Assembly: GCA_964548535.1 (NCBI GenBank)
Contig: CAZJRQ010000006.1
Coordinates: 38,586 to 102,585, forward strand
Reading direction: 5' to 3'
From: CAZJRQ01 sp964548535
GTDB taxonomy: Bacteria > Bacillota > Clostridia > Oscillospirales > Ruminococcaceae
DNA length: 64,000 nt
Shown here: positions 16,115 through 25,007 of the stretch, one piece after another
Layout: the number at the start of each line of letters is the position of its first letter
Numbering within the stretch: position 1 is the stretch's first letter
Position numbers and translations under genes: made by a program
The notes under the pieces: generated by a model
Seen by the model: only the letters and a program-made list of their open reading frames with translations
What the model was told of the DNA's origin: nothing
Databases searched by the model: none

Positions 16115-18073
16115 ATGAAAAAAGTAAAATATCTGCTCATTTTTCTGATGTTACTGTTTGGTTTTATTGTGCCTGGCGAACTGTATCAATTTTATATGAA
16201 TGATTTCTGCGATTTTTATACTGAAACATTTTATTATAATAACAGCTATTTTTCAAAGAACGAAATGTTGACAAATATTTCTGACAGTGCAAGAAATCAC
16301 AATGTACATGTATTTTTAATGCATGATAATTTGGAAAATAAATTCAAAAGACAAATTACTATTTATTGCAATCAATCTACAAAAGACTATTTAGAAAATA
16401 ACAACCATATTTGCAATGGGAATAAAAAAAGTATATTCTGTGGAGCAACTGAGGTTAAGTTCTGTTCCTTTAATGATGCCCCCGAAAAACTTGTCAGCAA
16501 TATAAAAACAAAATATTACCTTATTGGTGAACTTTCAGATATGAGAAAAATGAAATCAGAGCTTGCAGATAATTATGGTGGAAGCTTTCCGACGGAAGAC
16601 GGGTTCAGTCAGTGGGGCAATGTGAGAAATGCGTTCATAAGCATATGGATTATTATTGCAGTTATATTATGCTTTATATCATATTACTCCATAATAAATT
16701 GCCAACGTGAATATGTGGTAAAAGCATCAATGGGCGAATCTTTGCGAAACTTATATTTTAAAACAGTTGTTTTTGATACTATTTTTATAATAACAGTTTC
16801 TTTTATCCTAATTACTGTTCTGAAAATATTTACTTTTCCTGATTTTCTAATTACGGTAAGCTTTTTTACAATACTGATATTTATTTTGCTAAACTGTGCG
16901 ATTAATCTGAGAATATTTGGCTTTCGAATTCGTGCAGCTTTTCAGAATGTTGTAGGTAAAAACGAAATTCTGATTGGAAATTATCTTGTAAAGGTGATAA
17001 GTTGTATGCTTACAGTAGTCCTTTTGGGCACTGAATTTGCAACTATAAGAGAATGCCTGAAATTCTATGAGCAAGAAGACTATTTCAAGGCACATAAAAA
17101 CTATCAGTATGTCAATTTTATACGAACAGATAAATGCTTTGATAACAGAGATATTGTAACTGAACAATTTTATAGAACCTTTTACATGGATATGGAATAT
17201 ATGGACCCATTGTATAATTATAATGGCAGATATATATTTTTCACTTCTGATACATCATTGAAATGGTTGCGAGATTGGATACCTGAGCTTGAAAATATTG
17301 ATATCAAAGCAGATATAAATATTTTTGTTTCATCAGGAGAAAGTTTAAATGATGATGACTTTCATAATTTAAGTGACTTTTCCTCGTCATTTTTTGATGA
17401 AAGTACAAATCCTGATACAGAAATAATCAAATATGAAAAAGCATCTGTTATTGCGATAGAAGATAATTATCTGAATAAAAGTGAGTGGATTAATGACCCA
17501 ATTATTGTTATGCTGAGCAATCAAAATTTCGTTCCTCTTGACAAGGAGAGCATACTTAATAACGAAGCATCGTTTTCAGTTGACCAGCCTCGTGATTATA
17601 ACTGTATGATAAAAGCCTCCCCCGAAGAACTGACAAAATTTGCTGAAAGCTATGGCTTTAATGTTGAAATAACAAATGTATATTCATTCTATCTTTTTAA
17701 AAAGGCAGTTATTGAACGAACTCTTTATTTATGTTCGATACTGATTATTCTGTTTATAGCACTAGAAATCAGTGTAAACATTCTGATTATTAAAACTCAA
17801 TATCAGCTCAGTGCTGTTGAACTGACTTTAAAAAAAATTCTTGGATATTCAAACTTCTCAAGAAACAAGACAATATTTATTACAACATTCATTTCCACAC
17901 TTATTGGTACAATTATATCAGGAATTATTCTTGCTAGTCTTGGAGCAGTTAATCTGACTTCAATTCTTCTGGCTTTTGGAATTACACTGGTCATAGAAAT
18001 TCTGGTGATTTTTAAATATTCAAGAAAATATGAAAACGAGAGCATTCAGAAAATACTTAAGGGTGGTATATAG
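16115..18073 (+). CDS. DUF1430-like bacteriocin-associated membrane protein (ABC permease)
   Basis: 652 residues. One N-terminal TM helix (YLLIFLMLLFGFIVP) is followed by an extracellular domain of about 150 residues. Three to four TM helices follow (AFISIWIIIAVILCFISYYS, TIFIITVSFILITVL, FFTILIFILLNCAI), then a second large extracellular domain (about 310-540) and three C-terminal TM helices. This duplicated FtsX/MacB-like layout and the cognate ATPase downstream fit the bacteriocin-associated integral membrane (7TM, DUF1430) family of lactococcin 972 loci. It probably exports the small secreted product or gives immunity to it. Confidence 0.75.
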   Translation: MKKVKYLLIFLMLLFGFIVPGELYQFYMNDFCDFYTETFYYNNSYFSKNEMLTNISDSARNHNVHVFLMHDNLENKFKRQITIYCNQSTKDYLENNNHICNGNKKSIFCGATEVKFCSFNDAPEKLVSNIKTKYYLIGELSDMRKMKSELADNYGGSFPTEDGFSQWGNVRNAFISIWIIIAVILCFISYYSIINCQREYVVKASMGESLRNLYFKTVVFDTIFIITVSFILITVLKIFTFPDFLITVSFFTILIFILLNCAINLRIFGFRIRAAFQNVVGKNEILIGNYLVKVISCMLTVVLLGTEFATIRECLKFYEQEDYFKAHKNYQYVNFIRTDKCFDNRDIVTEQFYRTFYMDMEYMDPLYNYNGRYIFFTSDTSLKWLRDWIPELENIDIKADINIFVSSGESLNDDDFHNLSDFSSSFFDESTNPDTEIIKYEKASVIAIEDNYLNKSEWINDPIIVMLSNQNFVPLDKESILNNEASFSVDQPRDYNCMIKASPEELTKFAESYGFNVEITNVYSFYLFKKAVIERTLYLCSILIILFIALEISVNILIIKTQYQLSAVELTLKKILGYSNFSRNKTIFITTFISTLIGTIISGIILASLGAVNLTSILLAFGITLVIEILVIFKYSRKYENESIQKILKGGI

Positions 18074-18083
18074 GAGAAGCAAT

Positions 18084-18701
18084 ATGATAGAATTAAAGAA
18101 TATAAAGAAATCCTTTGACGGGCGTATATTATTTGATAATATATCGATGAAAATTGATAACGGTGAATTTCTTGTATTAAACGGAGAAAGTGGCTGTGGT
18201 AAAACTACACTGCTAAATATTATCGGTGGAATTGAAAGCATTGACAGTGGCGAAGTGCTTATTGAAGGTCGTGATATTTCAAAACGAAAAAATCAGATAT
18301 GGCTTTTTGGAGAAAAAATTGGATTTTTGTTTCAGAATTTTGCATTAATTGAAAGCAAGAGTGTTGTTAAAAATCTTGAAATGGTAAAATCTAAATTTCG
18401 TTGTGAAGTAAGTATAGATGATGCACTGAAAAATGTGGGGCTTGAGGATAAAAGAGAAAGTATGGTATATACTCTCTCTGGCGGAGAACAACAACGTATA
18501 GCACTTGCCAGACTAATGATAAAGAAATGTGATATAATCCTTGCAGATGAACCAACAGGTTCACTCGACAGAAAAAATGCCAAGAAGGTCATTGACATTT
18601 TAAAGAAATTCAATGAGCAGGGCAAGACAATAATAATGGTTACTCATGATGAAGAATACAAAAAAATTGGTTCAAAGAGTGTTACGCTAAGTGAATTATA
18701 A
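18084..18701 (+). CDS. ABC ATPase, lactococcin 972 export group
   Basis: 205-residue ATPase. Walker A is GESGCGKTT, the Q-loop lies in IGFLFQNFALIES, the signature is LSGGEQQRIALARL, Walker B is DIILADEPTGSLD, and the switch histidine is in IIMVTHDEEY. The short length and LolD/MacB-like motifs match the ATPase family paired with DUF1430 permeases. GGAGAAGC precedes the ATG at 18084. The start is 10 bases after the permease stop. It is the last cargo gene before the tRNA-Thr terminator. Confidence 0.88.
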   Translation: MIELKNIKKSFDGRILFDNISMKIDNGEFLVLNGESGCGKTTLLNIIGGIESIDSGEVLIEGRDISKRKNQIWLFGEKIGFLFQNFALIESKSVVKNLEMVKSKFRCEVSIDDALKNVGLEDKRESMVYTLSGGEQQRIALARLMIKKCDIILADEPTGSLDRKNAKKVIDILKKFNEQGKTIIMVTHDEEYKKIGSKSVTLSEL

Positions 18702-18897
18702 TAAATTTTGGTATCAAATGTAATAATGCATATAAAAAGGTTGAATAGTCTAGCTTGTCAATATAGAAAAGCCTGCCAATCTTTGCAAGACTTTCTTCGC
18801 TTTCACAAGTATACTAATTAACAAAGGATGAAAATATAGCCAAAATACACAAAAACGTCCCAGTAGAACCCAAGAGGTCATCATTACTAATGTGACA

Positions 18898-18936
18898 CAA
18901 AAAAGCCGCTTAAACAACGTGTTTAGACGGCTTTAT
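18898..18936 (-). terminator. Terminator of the tRNA-Thr gene
   Basis: On the minus strand AAAGCCGTCTAAAC with GTTTAAGCGGCTTTTTT, directly after the CCA end of the tRNA. Confidence 0.85.
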
Positions 18937-18938
18937 TG

Positions 18939-19013
18939 TGGAGCTAGTGGCGAGAATCGAACTCGCAACCTGCTCATTACGAATGAGCTGCTCTGCCATT
19001 GAGCCACACTAGC
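18939..19013 (-). tRNA. tRNA-Thr (CGT), carried by the element
   Basis: 75 nt with encoded CCA. Acceptor GCTAGTG pairs with CACTAGC; anticodon stem GCTCA/TGAGC surrounds loop TTCGTAA (anticodon CGT); T arm GCGAG TTCGATT CTCGC is perfect. It lies inside the element ends, 73 bases from the broken 5' half of the resident tRNA-Thr, and differs from it in acceptor and D arm. It would replace the function destroyed by the insertion. Confidence 0.92.
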
Positions 19014-19068
19014 AAAAAATATAAAATTGTGATTTAGCTTGTTTGTCCGCTGTTGTCATTGAATGTCG

Positions 19069-19089
19069 CTTTAAATACACCCCACGACC
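19069..19089 (+). other. Attachment site, high-coordinate junction
   Basis: Arm CTTTAAATACACCCCAC (19069..19085) followed by core GACC (19086..19089), then the 5' tRNA half. The arm is the reverse complement of the arm at 8411..8427 with one mismatch. Confidence 0.8.
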
Positions 19090-19133
19090 TGCTCATTACG
19101 AATGAGCTGCACTGCCAGCTGTGCTACACAAGC
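19086..19133 (-). pseudogene. 5' part of split tRNA-Thr
   Basis: On the minus strand: acceptor GCTTGTG, D arm with GCAC...GTGC, and the complete anticodon arm GCTCA TTCGTAA TGAGC (anticodon CGT), ending at the core. Joined to 8379..8406 it gives a 76-nt tRNA-Thr with encoded CCA. Confidence 0.88.
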
Positions 19134-19350
19134 TTGATTTTATGTAAATATTATAACTCTATTTGGCGATTTTGTCAAACGGTTTCATCTATAAAATGCA
19201 ATAATAAAAAAATTTAAAATATGACTTAAATTAGTTGAAATATTATAAAATGTGTGCTATAATAAACTGTAATGTTATAAGTTTTAAAATGTTATAACGT
19301 GTGTGTAGAAAAATTTAATTACGTTTTGCATGGAAAGGATGTAAAAATTT

Positions 19351-20466
19351 ATGAGTAAAACTAAGCAGAAATCAACTGCTGCTAAAAGCGTTGCGATATT
19401 TTTTATAGTCTTTATTATTCTTGAATTGCTTGTACTGTTCGGACTTTCGAGAGTATTTAAGAATAAGGATGTTACGCCGAGCGTTATGGGCTATAGTATG
19501 TATATAATGAGTTCGGACAAAATGCAGTCGGATGATGCAAAAATTTCTATTCCGAAGGGTGCTTTGGTGGTAGCGTCGGAGGGGTCGCCTAGTAAAGAAG
19601 GTATAAATAAAGCTGTTATTGCTGAAAATATTCCTGGCGTAGGCACTTCTGTTTTTTGGATGGAGGAGCTTGCACCTAAGGAGGATGGCACGGACGGAGT
19701 AGTTTATACCCTTTCTCAAACTAAAAATCCTAGCAAAAAGTATTATGTGAATTCTGAGAATATAGTCGGCGTTACTAATACTTATTATATGACTGCTGGT
19801 AAGGTAATCGGCTTTTTGACTACTACTGTGGGTGTTGCGATTTGTGTTATCATTCCGCTTTTCTTGTGGGTTTTGATTGAAATGATTATTGCAATTAAAA
19901 ATCACGCTTGTGCTGATGATGACGAAGAAGAAGATACTGATGACGATGAAGAAGTTGAGCTTGATGACTTTCTGTTTGGCGGTGAAAATGAAAAGAGCCT
20001 TCAGGAAAAGCATAAGGCTAAAGCTTCAAAGAAACATGATCAAGTTGAATCTAGTGTAGATGATGAAGAACAGATTACTCCTGATTTGGATTTAGATTTG
20101 GATTTCGGTGATGATATTGGTAAGTCAAAAGAAGTTTTGGCTGCTGAAGAGATTGAGATTGCTGAGGAAAGCTTTGCACCGGCAGTTGAAGATGTGCAGG
20201 ATGTGCCTGATGAAGATTTAGAAAAGAAAAAAGCTTATTACGAGAAAGCATCTAGATTGCTTGATTCGATTGACGCTGATGAAACTGAGATTGCTGAAAC
20301 TGTAGAAGATTTACCAGCTGTAGAAGAGGTTGTCGAAACCAAAGTTGATATTAAACAGCCTGAAGTAAATGAAAAGCTGAATAAGTCTGCAACTACTTCA
20401 CTTGAAGATCTGATGAAGCTTATGGAAGAAGAACAGAAAAAGTTGAGAGATCAGTTTGATAAATAA
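19351..20466 (+). CDS. Signal-peptidase-I-like membrane protein with long acidic tail
   Basis: 371 residues: a TM helix at about 14-32, an extracellular domain (about 35-145), a second TM helix (ATTTVGVAICVIIPLF region, about 155-180), then a cytoplasmic tail of about 185 residues rich in Asp/Glu (CADDDEEEDTDDDEEVE). The extracellular part follows the SipW/archaeal signal peptidase plan: MGYSMYIMSSDKM with Ser49 at the nucleophile position, IPKGALVVA, and IVGVTNTYYMTAGKVIGFL before TM2. The usual His/Lys base region reads VVYTLSQTKNP with no histidine, so catalysis is doubtful. Family relatives with such a tail are unknown to me. It stands alone with its own terminator. Confidence 0.65.
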   Translation: MSKTKQKSTAAKSVAIFFIVFIILELLVLFGLSRVFKNKDVTPSVMGYSMYIMSSDKMQSDDAKISIPKGALVVASEGSPSKEGINKAVIAENIPGVGTSVFWMEELAPKEDGTDGVVYTLSQTKNPSKKYYVNSENIVGVTNTYYMTAGKVIGFLTTTVGVAICVIIPLFLWVLIEMIIAIKNHACADDDEEEDTDDDEEVELDDFLFGGENEKSLQEKHKAKASKKHDQVESSVDDEEQITPDLDLDLDFGDDIGKSKEVLAAEEIEIAEESFAPAVEDVQDVPDEDLEKKKAYYEKASRLLDSIDADETEIAETVEDLPAVEEVVETKVDIKQPEVNEKLNKSATTSLEDLMKLMEEEQKKLRDQFDK

Positions 20467-20484
20467 TTACAATTTTTGACGATT

Positions 20485-20515
20485 AGTCCATTTCCGTTTG
20501 GAGATGGACTTTTTT
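20485..20515 (+). terminator. Terminator
   Basis: AGTCCATTTCC with GGAGATGGACT (loop GTTT), followed by TTTTTT. Confidence 0.85.
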
Positions 20516-21201
20516 GCGCCTGTACGTTCTAAATGCGATTTTACGGGCATATACTAGTGACAAGGGGTGTTGTGCTATTTGTTATAATCTAGTGCAATTT
20601 ATTACTCAAACGTTTAAGTATATTATTTTTGGGTAAGTGGATTGAGTGCGGGAGTTTATGAATATTTTTTTAACTGAATAAGCTGAGTTTCGGATTTTTG
20701 TGCATTTTAACAATGAAATGGCAAGTTGATTATAAAATATGTACAACAAAAAATATAATAGGAAAAATCTAATCTACTATTTATACATATTTCGAGCGAT
20801 TTATCATGCTGGAATGATAAAAATAATACAATATTATGCAAAAAATATAGTTTTATCGAAAAGCGTACGAAAACGATTGAATATTGTTTTGTTGAAAGTT
20901 TTTGTATATAATATACTAAAAAAATATCTTTTGTTGAAAACTTATCCGATAATTAATGTGGACGCATAAGTTTGTGTGGTGGTAATTGTTAAGCTAGTTA
21001 ATCTAGTTTAGAAAAAAATTCTAGTGTGCCAGAAAAGAAAAAATATGTTAAGAGAACTCAAATCCGTGCGAAAATGTATGTGTAAAATGCACAAAATAAC
21101 TGTTGAAACTATGTGAGACTATCCAATTTTGTGATAAAAAATCGAAAATATGTGAAAAACACTTGTAATTTGTGATGAAATATTGTATATTTTACTTAAC
21201 G
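20516..21201. other. Long intergenic region with one LacI-type operator
   Basis: A palindromic core AAACGTTT lies at 20608..20615, about 650 bases upstream of the LacI gene. A 76-codon frame at 20739..20969 has no ribosome site and AT-biased composition, so I do not call it. Otherwise nothing is recognisable. Confidence 0.5.
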
Positions 21202-21249
21202 TAAACGTTTAGATTAATTTTAAATCTACAAACGTTTAAGAAAACGTTT
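21202..21249 (+). promoter_or_regulatory. Three LacI-family operators
   Basis: AAACGTTT cores at 21203..21210, 21230..21237 and 21242..21249 (TAAACGTTTA, CAAACGTTTA, AAAACGTTTA) just before the LacI-family start. They suggest autoregulation. The same core occurs upstream of the mannanase gene at 41101..41108. Confidence 0.7.
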
Positions 21250-21274
21250 AATTTTAATGAAAGGTGGAATTGTG

Positions 21275-22282
21275 TTGGCTTCATTAAAAGATATTTCCGT
21301 TCGCTGCGGAGTTTCAGTTGCAACAGTAAGTAAAGCATTAAACGGTCATAAAGACGTAAGCGATGCTACGCGAGAAAGACTTATTAAAGCTGCAAAGGAA
21401 ATGGGATATTACCCCAATTCTCATGCAAGAGCTTTGAAGACACACAGAACCTTTAATTTAGGTGTAATGTTTTCGGACGAGGCGGGCAGTGGTTTAACTC
21501 ATGATTTCTTTGCTAAGGTCCTAAACAGTTTTAAGACTCGGGCAGAATTTTCGGGCTATGATATTACTTTTATAAATAAGAATATCGGACGTCAGAAAAT
21601 GTCTACATACGAGCATTGTAAGTATCGTTGTGTTGATGGTATCGTTATCACTTGTACTGATTTTACAGATCCTGATGTTTATGAGGTTATTAATGGTGAC
21701 ATACCAGTAGTGACAATTGATCACACATTTGACGGACGTTCTGCTGTTATTTCTAATAATGAGAGCGGTATGAAAGAACTTGTTGATTATGTTGCGAAAA
21801 TGGGACACTCGAAAATAGCTTATATTCAAGGTAATAAGTCGGCGGTTGCTGAAAAGAGACTTGCGGGATTTAGAATGGCTTGCATTAATATGTCAATTGA
21901 TATTCGACCTGAGTGGATGCTTATTAGTGATTATCATAATCCTGACAGAACTTATCAGCTAACTTGTGATTTATTAAATGGTGAAGACCGTCCAACCTGT
22001 ATATTTATGCCAGATGATTACTCGGCGATCGGGGGATACAAGGCCATAAAAGATTTAGGGCTGAAAGTCGGACGTGATATTTCAGTAGTTGGATATGATG
22101 GGATTGACTATGCAAAGTTCCTTACACCAAAGCTTACGACGTATTTACAGGACACAACGCAAATTGGAGAAACGGCGGCTAAGCAATTAATTGAAATGAT
22201 TGAAAATCCGCAGACAACTTTTCCAAAGGTATTGACAATCGATGGGCAATTTTTGAATGGGAATTCAGTAGCTCAAATTTAA
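21275..22282 (+). CDS. LacI-family transcriptional regulator
   Basis: 335 residues. The N-terminal LacI helix-turn-helix reads ASLKDISVRCGVSVATVSKA followed by the hinge region ending YPNSHARALKT. The periplasmic-binding-like effector domain follows (LGVMFSDEAG, ITCTDFTDPDV, MKELVDYVAKMGHSKIAYIQ, PDDYSAIGGYKAIKDLGL, VVGYDGIDYAKFLTPKLTTY). The TTG at 21275 is preferred (AAGGTGG 7 bases upstream, product MASLKDIS); GTG 21272 is an alternative. It lies directly upstream of a sugar ABC importer, so the effector is probably the imported sugar. Confidence 0.9.
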   Translation: MASLKDISVRCGVSVATVSKALNGHKDVSDATRERLIKAAKEMGYYPNSHARALKTHRTFNLGVMFSDEAGSGLTHDFFAKVLNSFKTRAEFSGYDITFINKNIGRQKMSTYEHCKYRCVDGIVITCTDFTDPDVYEVINGDIPVVTIDHTFDGRSAVISNNESGMKELVDYVAKMGHSKIAYIQGNKSAVAEKRLAGFRMACINMSIDIRPEWMLISDYHNPDRTYQLTCDLLNGEDRPTCIFMPDDYSAIGGYKAIKDLGLKVGRDISVVGYDGIDYAKFLTPKLTTYLQDTTQIGETAAKQLIEMIENPQTTFPKVLTIDGQFLNGNSVAQI

Positions 22283-22359
22283 TCAGTGGCTAATTGCAAT
22301 GTGAATGCAATTAAAAAATAATTTGAATTAAAATGTAAATTTAAGGAGGAAAATTTATT

Positions 22360-23886
22360 ATGGCTAATTTAAAAAGATTTCTTGCTGGTGCTTTAAGCTT
22401 ATGTATGGTAGGATCGATGATGACTGCATGCGGATCAACTGATGATAGCAGCACAGCTGGTACAGACGGAAGCAAAGCAGACGGAACAGAATCAAAGGGC
22501 GGAGACGGTGAAGATTCAAAGACGGAAGATCCTGATAGAATTGACACTACAACACTTCATGGTGTAGAATCTTCAGACAAATCAAAGGAAACTTTGACAA
22601 TTTACTGCTGGAATACTGAGTTCAAAAACAGACTTGATGATTTCTATGGAATCGGTTCTGATAAGGATATTAAGTATAAAGAACTTGAGGACGGCAAAAA
22701 GGAAATCGTTTCAATTGACGGTATTACACTAAACTGGGTTCAGGTTGAAAATGAAGGTAATGCTTATCAGACAAAGCTTGATGCTGCACTTAAAGCTCAG
22801 GGTGAATCAACTGAAAAGGTTGACTTGTTCTTGATTGAGGCAGACTATGCTTTGAAATACGTAAATGGTGACGTTGCGCTTTCAGTTCAGGATTTGGGTA
22901 TCACTGATGAAGATTTGACTAATCAGTATAAATATACTCAGGACGTTGCAACTGATACAGCTACAAACGAGCTAAAGGGTGTTTCATGGCAGGCAACTCC
23001 AGGTTTGTTTATGTATAATGCTAAAATTGCTAAGGACGTTTTAGGAACTGATGATCCAGATGAGGTTCAGGCAGCTATTGCTGATTGGGATAAGTTTACT
23101 GAAACTGCTGGAAAAATGGAGGATAAAGGCTATAAGATGCTTTCAGGTTATGATGATGCTTATAGACTATATTCAAACTCAGTATCAGAGCCTTGGGTAG
23201 ATGGCGATACTATAAAGATTGCTCCTCAGATTATTGACTGGGTAGAAACTACTAAGGAATATACTGATTCTGGATACAACAACAAGACTTCTCTTTGGGA
23301 TGATGCTTGGGCTGCTGGACAGAAGATTGACGGCGGAGTATTTGGTTACTTCTTCTCAACTTGGGGTATTCCATTCGTACTTCTTCCAAATACAGTAGAT
23401 ACTGAAATTAAGGCTGATAACTCAAATGCTAAGGTTGGCAACGGCGGATATGGTGAGTGGAGAGCTTGTGAAGGTCCTCAGGCTTACTTCTGGGGCGGTA
23501 CTTGGATTTGCGGAGCTATCGACTCTGATAATACAGATCTAGTTGCTGATATCATGAAAGTTATGACTACTGATACTGCAACAATGAAGGCAATTACTAA
23601 TGATACACAGGATTACACAAACAACAAGGCTTCAATTCAGGAGTTAATGGACGAAGGTTATGCTAACCCATTCTTGGGCGGACAGAACCACCTTGCTCTA
23701 TTGACAGAGGCTGCTGATAAGATTGATCTTTCAAATAAACTTTCAGCATATGATCAGGGCTGTAACGAGAAGTTCCAGGGTGCAATGAAGTCATACTTTG
23801 ACGGAAACAGTACATATGATGAGGCTATGGCTGCATTTAAGAAAGACATTACAGCACTTTACAGCAACCTAAAGGTTGAAGAATAA
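22360..23886 (+). CDS. Carbohydrate ABC importer, solute-binding lipoprotein
   Basis: 508 residues, a family 1 extracellular binding protein of the large kind in gut Clostridia. The lipoprotein signal peptide ends GSMMTACGST (Cys near residue 22) and a Ser/Asp/Gly-rich linker follows. The binding domain starts KETLTIYCWNTEF and has SWQATPGLFMYNAKIAKDVL, YFFSTWGIPF and YFWGGTWICGAIDSD. AAGGAGGAAAA precedes the ATG. It is followed by two permease genes, with no ATPase gene in the cluster, so a shared MsmX-type ATPase is expected (known for such importers). Confidence 0.88.
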   Translation: MANLKRFLAGALSLCMVGSMMTACGSTDDSSTAGTDGSKADGTESKGGDGEDSKTEDPDRIDTTTLHGVESSDKSKETLTIYCWNTEFKNRLDDFYGIGSDKDIKYKELEDGKKEIVSIDGITLNWVQVENEGNAYQTKLDAALKAQGESTEKVDLFLIEADYALKYVNGDVALSVQDLGITDEDLTNQYKYTQDVATDTATNELKGVSWQATPGLFMYNAKIAKDVLGTDDPDEVQAAIADWDKFTETAGKMEDKGYKMLSGYDDAYRLYSNSVSEPWVDGDTIKIAPQIIDWVETTKEYTDSGYNNKTSLWDDAWAAGQKIDGGVFGYFFSTWGIPFVLLPNTVDTEIKADNSNAKVGNGGYGEWRACEGPQAYFWGGTWICGAIDSDNTDLVADIMKVMTTDTATMKAITNDTQDYTNNKASIQELMDEGYANPFLGGQNHLALLTEAADKIDLSNKLSAYDQGCNEKFQGAMKSYFDGNSTYDEAMAAFKKDITALYSNLKVEE

Positions 23887-23923
23887 GCGATAAATAAGCT
23901 TAACAAAAACTATTAAACTAAAT

Positions 23924-23954
23924 AGGGGGTGATTTAATACGCCCCCTTTTATTT
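23924..23954 (+). terminator. Attenuating hairpin after the binding-protein gene
   Basis: AGGGGG and CCCCCT stem followed by TTTTATTTT, between the binding-protein and first permease genes. It probably lowers permease expression relative to the binding protein. Confidence 0.7.
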
Positions 23955-24021
23955 TACAAATAATTTTACTAAAAACTAATTAAATTGATAAATTTGATTA
24001 GCATTAGAAAGGGTATGTATT

Positions 24022-25002
24022 ATGAAGAGAAAAGGAATCAGCTACGCGAAATGGGGTTACATATTTCTGATACCATTTTTTGTAGTTTATATAGTATTTT
24101 CATTATATCCGCTAATTCAAACATTCCACAATAGTTTTTATGATTACGTAATTGACAGAGGTGTAATTTCAGGTGGCTGGACAACTCAAGCGTCTTCGGA
24201 AACGGAGAAAGAAACGATAGAGTTTATCGGTCTTGATAACTATAAGCAGGTTTTCAGTAAGGAAGAAACATTGGTAAATAGTTTTTTCAACACTGTTGCT
24301 ATTTGGCTTGTAGGGTTTATTCCACAGATTATAATATCACTTTTATTGGCTACTTGGTTTACTGATCTGCAATTAAAAATTAAGGCACAAGGATTTTTCA
24401 AAGCAGTAATATATCTTCCCAATGTTATAATGGCATCAGCTATGGCATTTTTGTTCTACACGTTGTTCGACAAAGGCGGATCAATGTATTCGTTGATTGC
24501 TACAATGACAGGCAGAGAGGATACGCTTTTAAATTCAGTGTGGGGAACACGAGGAATTATCGGATTTATAAATTTCTTGCTGTGGTATGGTAATACAACA
24601 ATATTGCTAATGGCAGCGATTATGGGTGTGGATACATCACTTTATGAGTCAGCTCAAATTGATGGTGCTAACTCAACTCAAACTTTTTGGAAGATAACGA
24701 TTCCAATAATAAAGCCACTTTTAACATACGTTTTGATAACATCAATGATCGGTGGTTTGCAGATGTACGATGTACCAGCATTGTTTACTAATGATTTAGG
24801 TACACCGATTAAGGGAGGAATTCCTAGTTCTAAGACGTTAGTAATGGAAATTCAAACACGTAAGGATTCTGGCGTTGGTGTAGCGTCTGCAGTTTGTGTA
24901 GTTATATTCTTGTTGTCTGCTATTTTGGGCTGGTTAATTAACTTTGCTACTAAAGATAGGGACGATAAAAAAGCTAAAAAAGCAGTAGCGAAAGGGGGTT
25001 AA
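24022..25002 (+). CDS. Sugar ABC importer permease, MalF-type
   Basis: 326 residues with six TM segments, the first at IFLIPFFVVYIVFSLYPLIQ (about 14-34). An extracellular insert follows, and the coupling motif is EAA-like (YESAQIDGANSTQTFWKITI, about 212-231). GLQMYDVPALFTNDLG in the late loop is typical of MalF/UgpA-type sugar permeases. The C-terminal tail is lysine-rich. GAAAGGG precedes the ATG. The partner is the next gene, 5 bases downstream. Substrate is unknown; LacI control and a shared operator with the GH5 gene suggest mannan- or glucan-derived oligosaccharides. Confidence 0.9.
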   Translation: MKRKGISYAKWGYIFLIPFFVVYIVFSLYPLIQTFHNSFYDYVIDRGVISGGWTTQASSETEKETIEFIGLDNYKQVFSKEETLVNSFFNTVAIWLVGFIPQIIISLLLATWFTDLQLKIKAQGFFKAVIYLPNVIMASAMAFLFYTLFDKGGSMYSLIATMTGREDTLLNSVWGTRGIIGFINFLLWYGNTTILLMAAIMGVDTSLYESAQIDGANSTQTFWKITIPIIKPLLTYVLITSMIGGLQMYDVPALFTNDLGTPIKGGIPSSKTLVMEIQTRKDSGVGVASAVCVVIFLLSAILGWLINFATKDRDDKKAKKAVAKGG

Positions 25003-25007
25003 TAATT

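Larger units (their letters stand above)
8407..19085. mobile_element. Serine-integrase element inserted in tRNA-Thr
   Basis: A 10.7-kb integrated element bounded by GACC cores and inverted arms, inserted in the T-arm region of a tRNA-Thr(CGT) gene. The contents fit a mobilisable Clostridia element: serine recombinase remnants next to one end, a TnpW-like protein, a ribbon-helix-helix protein, an AAA_25/RepA-like ATPase remnant and an XRE/ImmA pair. The rest is cargo (sigma/anti-sigma genes and a bacteriocin-type export locus) plus a full tRNA-Thr gene near the far end that would replace the destroyed host copy. No relaxase is present and the recombinase is broken, so it is probably fixed in place. 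Confidence 0.8.

Noticed and set aside
19086..19133. Second functional tRNA-Thr
   Set aside because: Only the 5' half is present; after the anticodon arm the sequence leaves the tRNA at the GACC core and no T arm or 3' acceptor strand follows.
20739..20969. 76-codon ORF between the signal-peptidase-like gene and the LacI gene
   Set aside because: No ribosome site, composition set by AT bias, no family resemblance.
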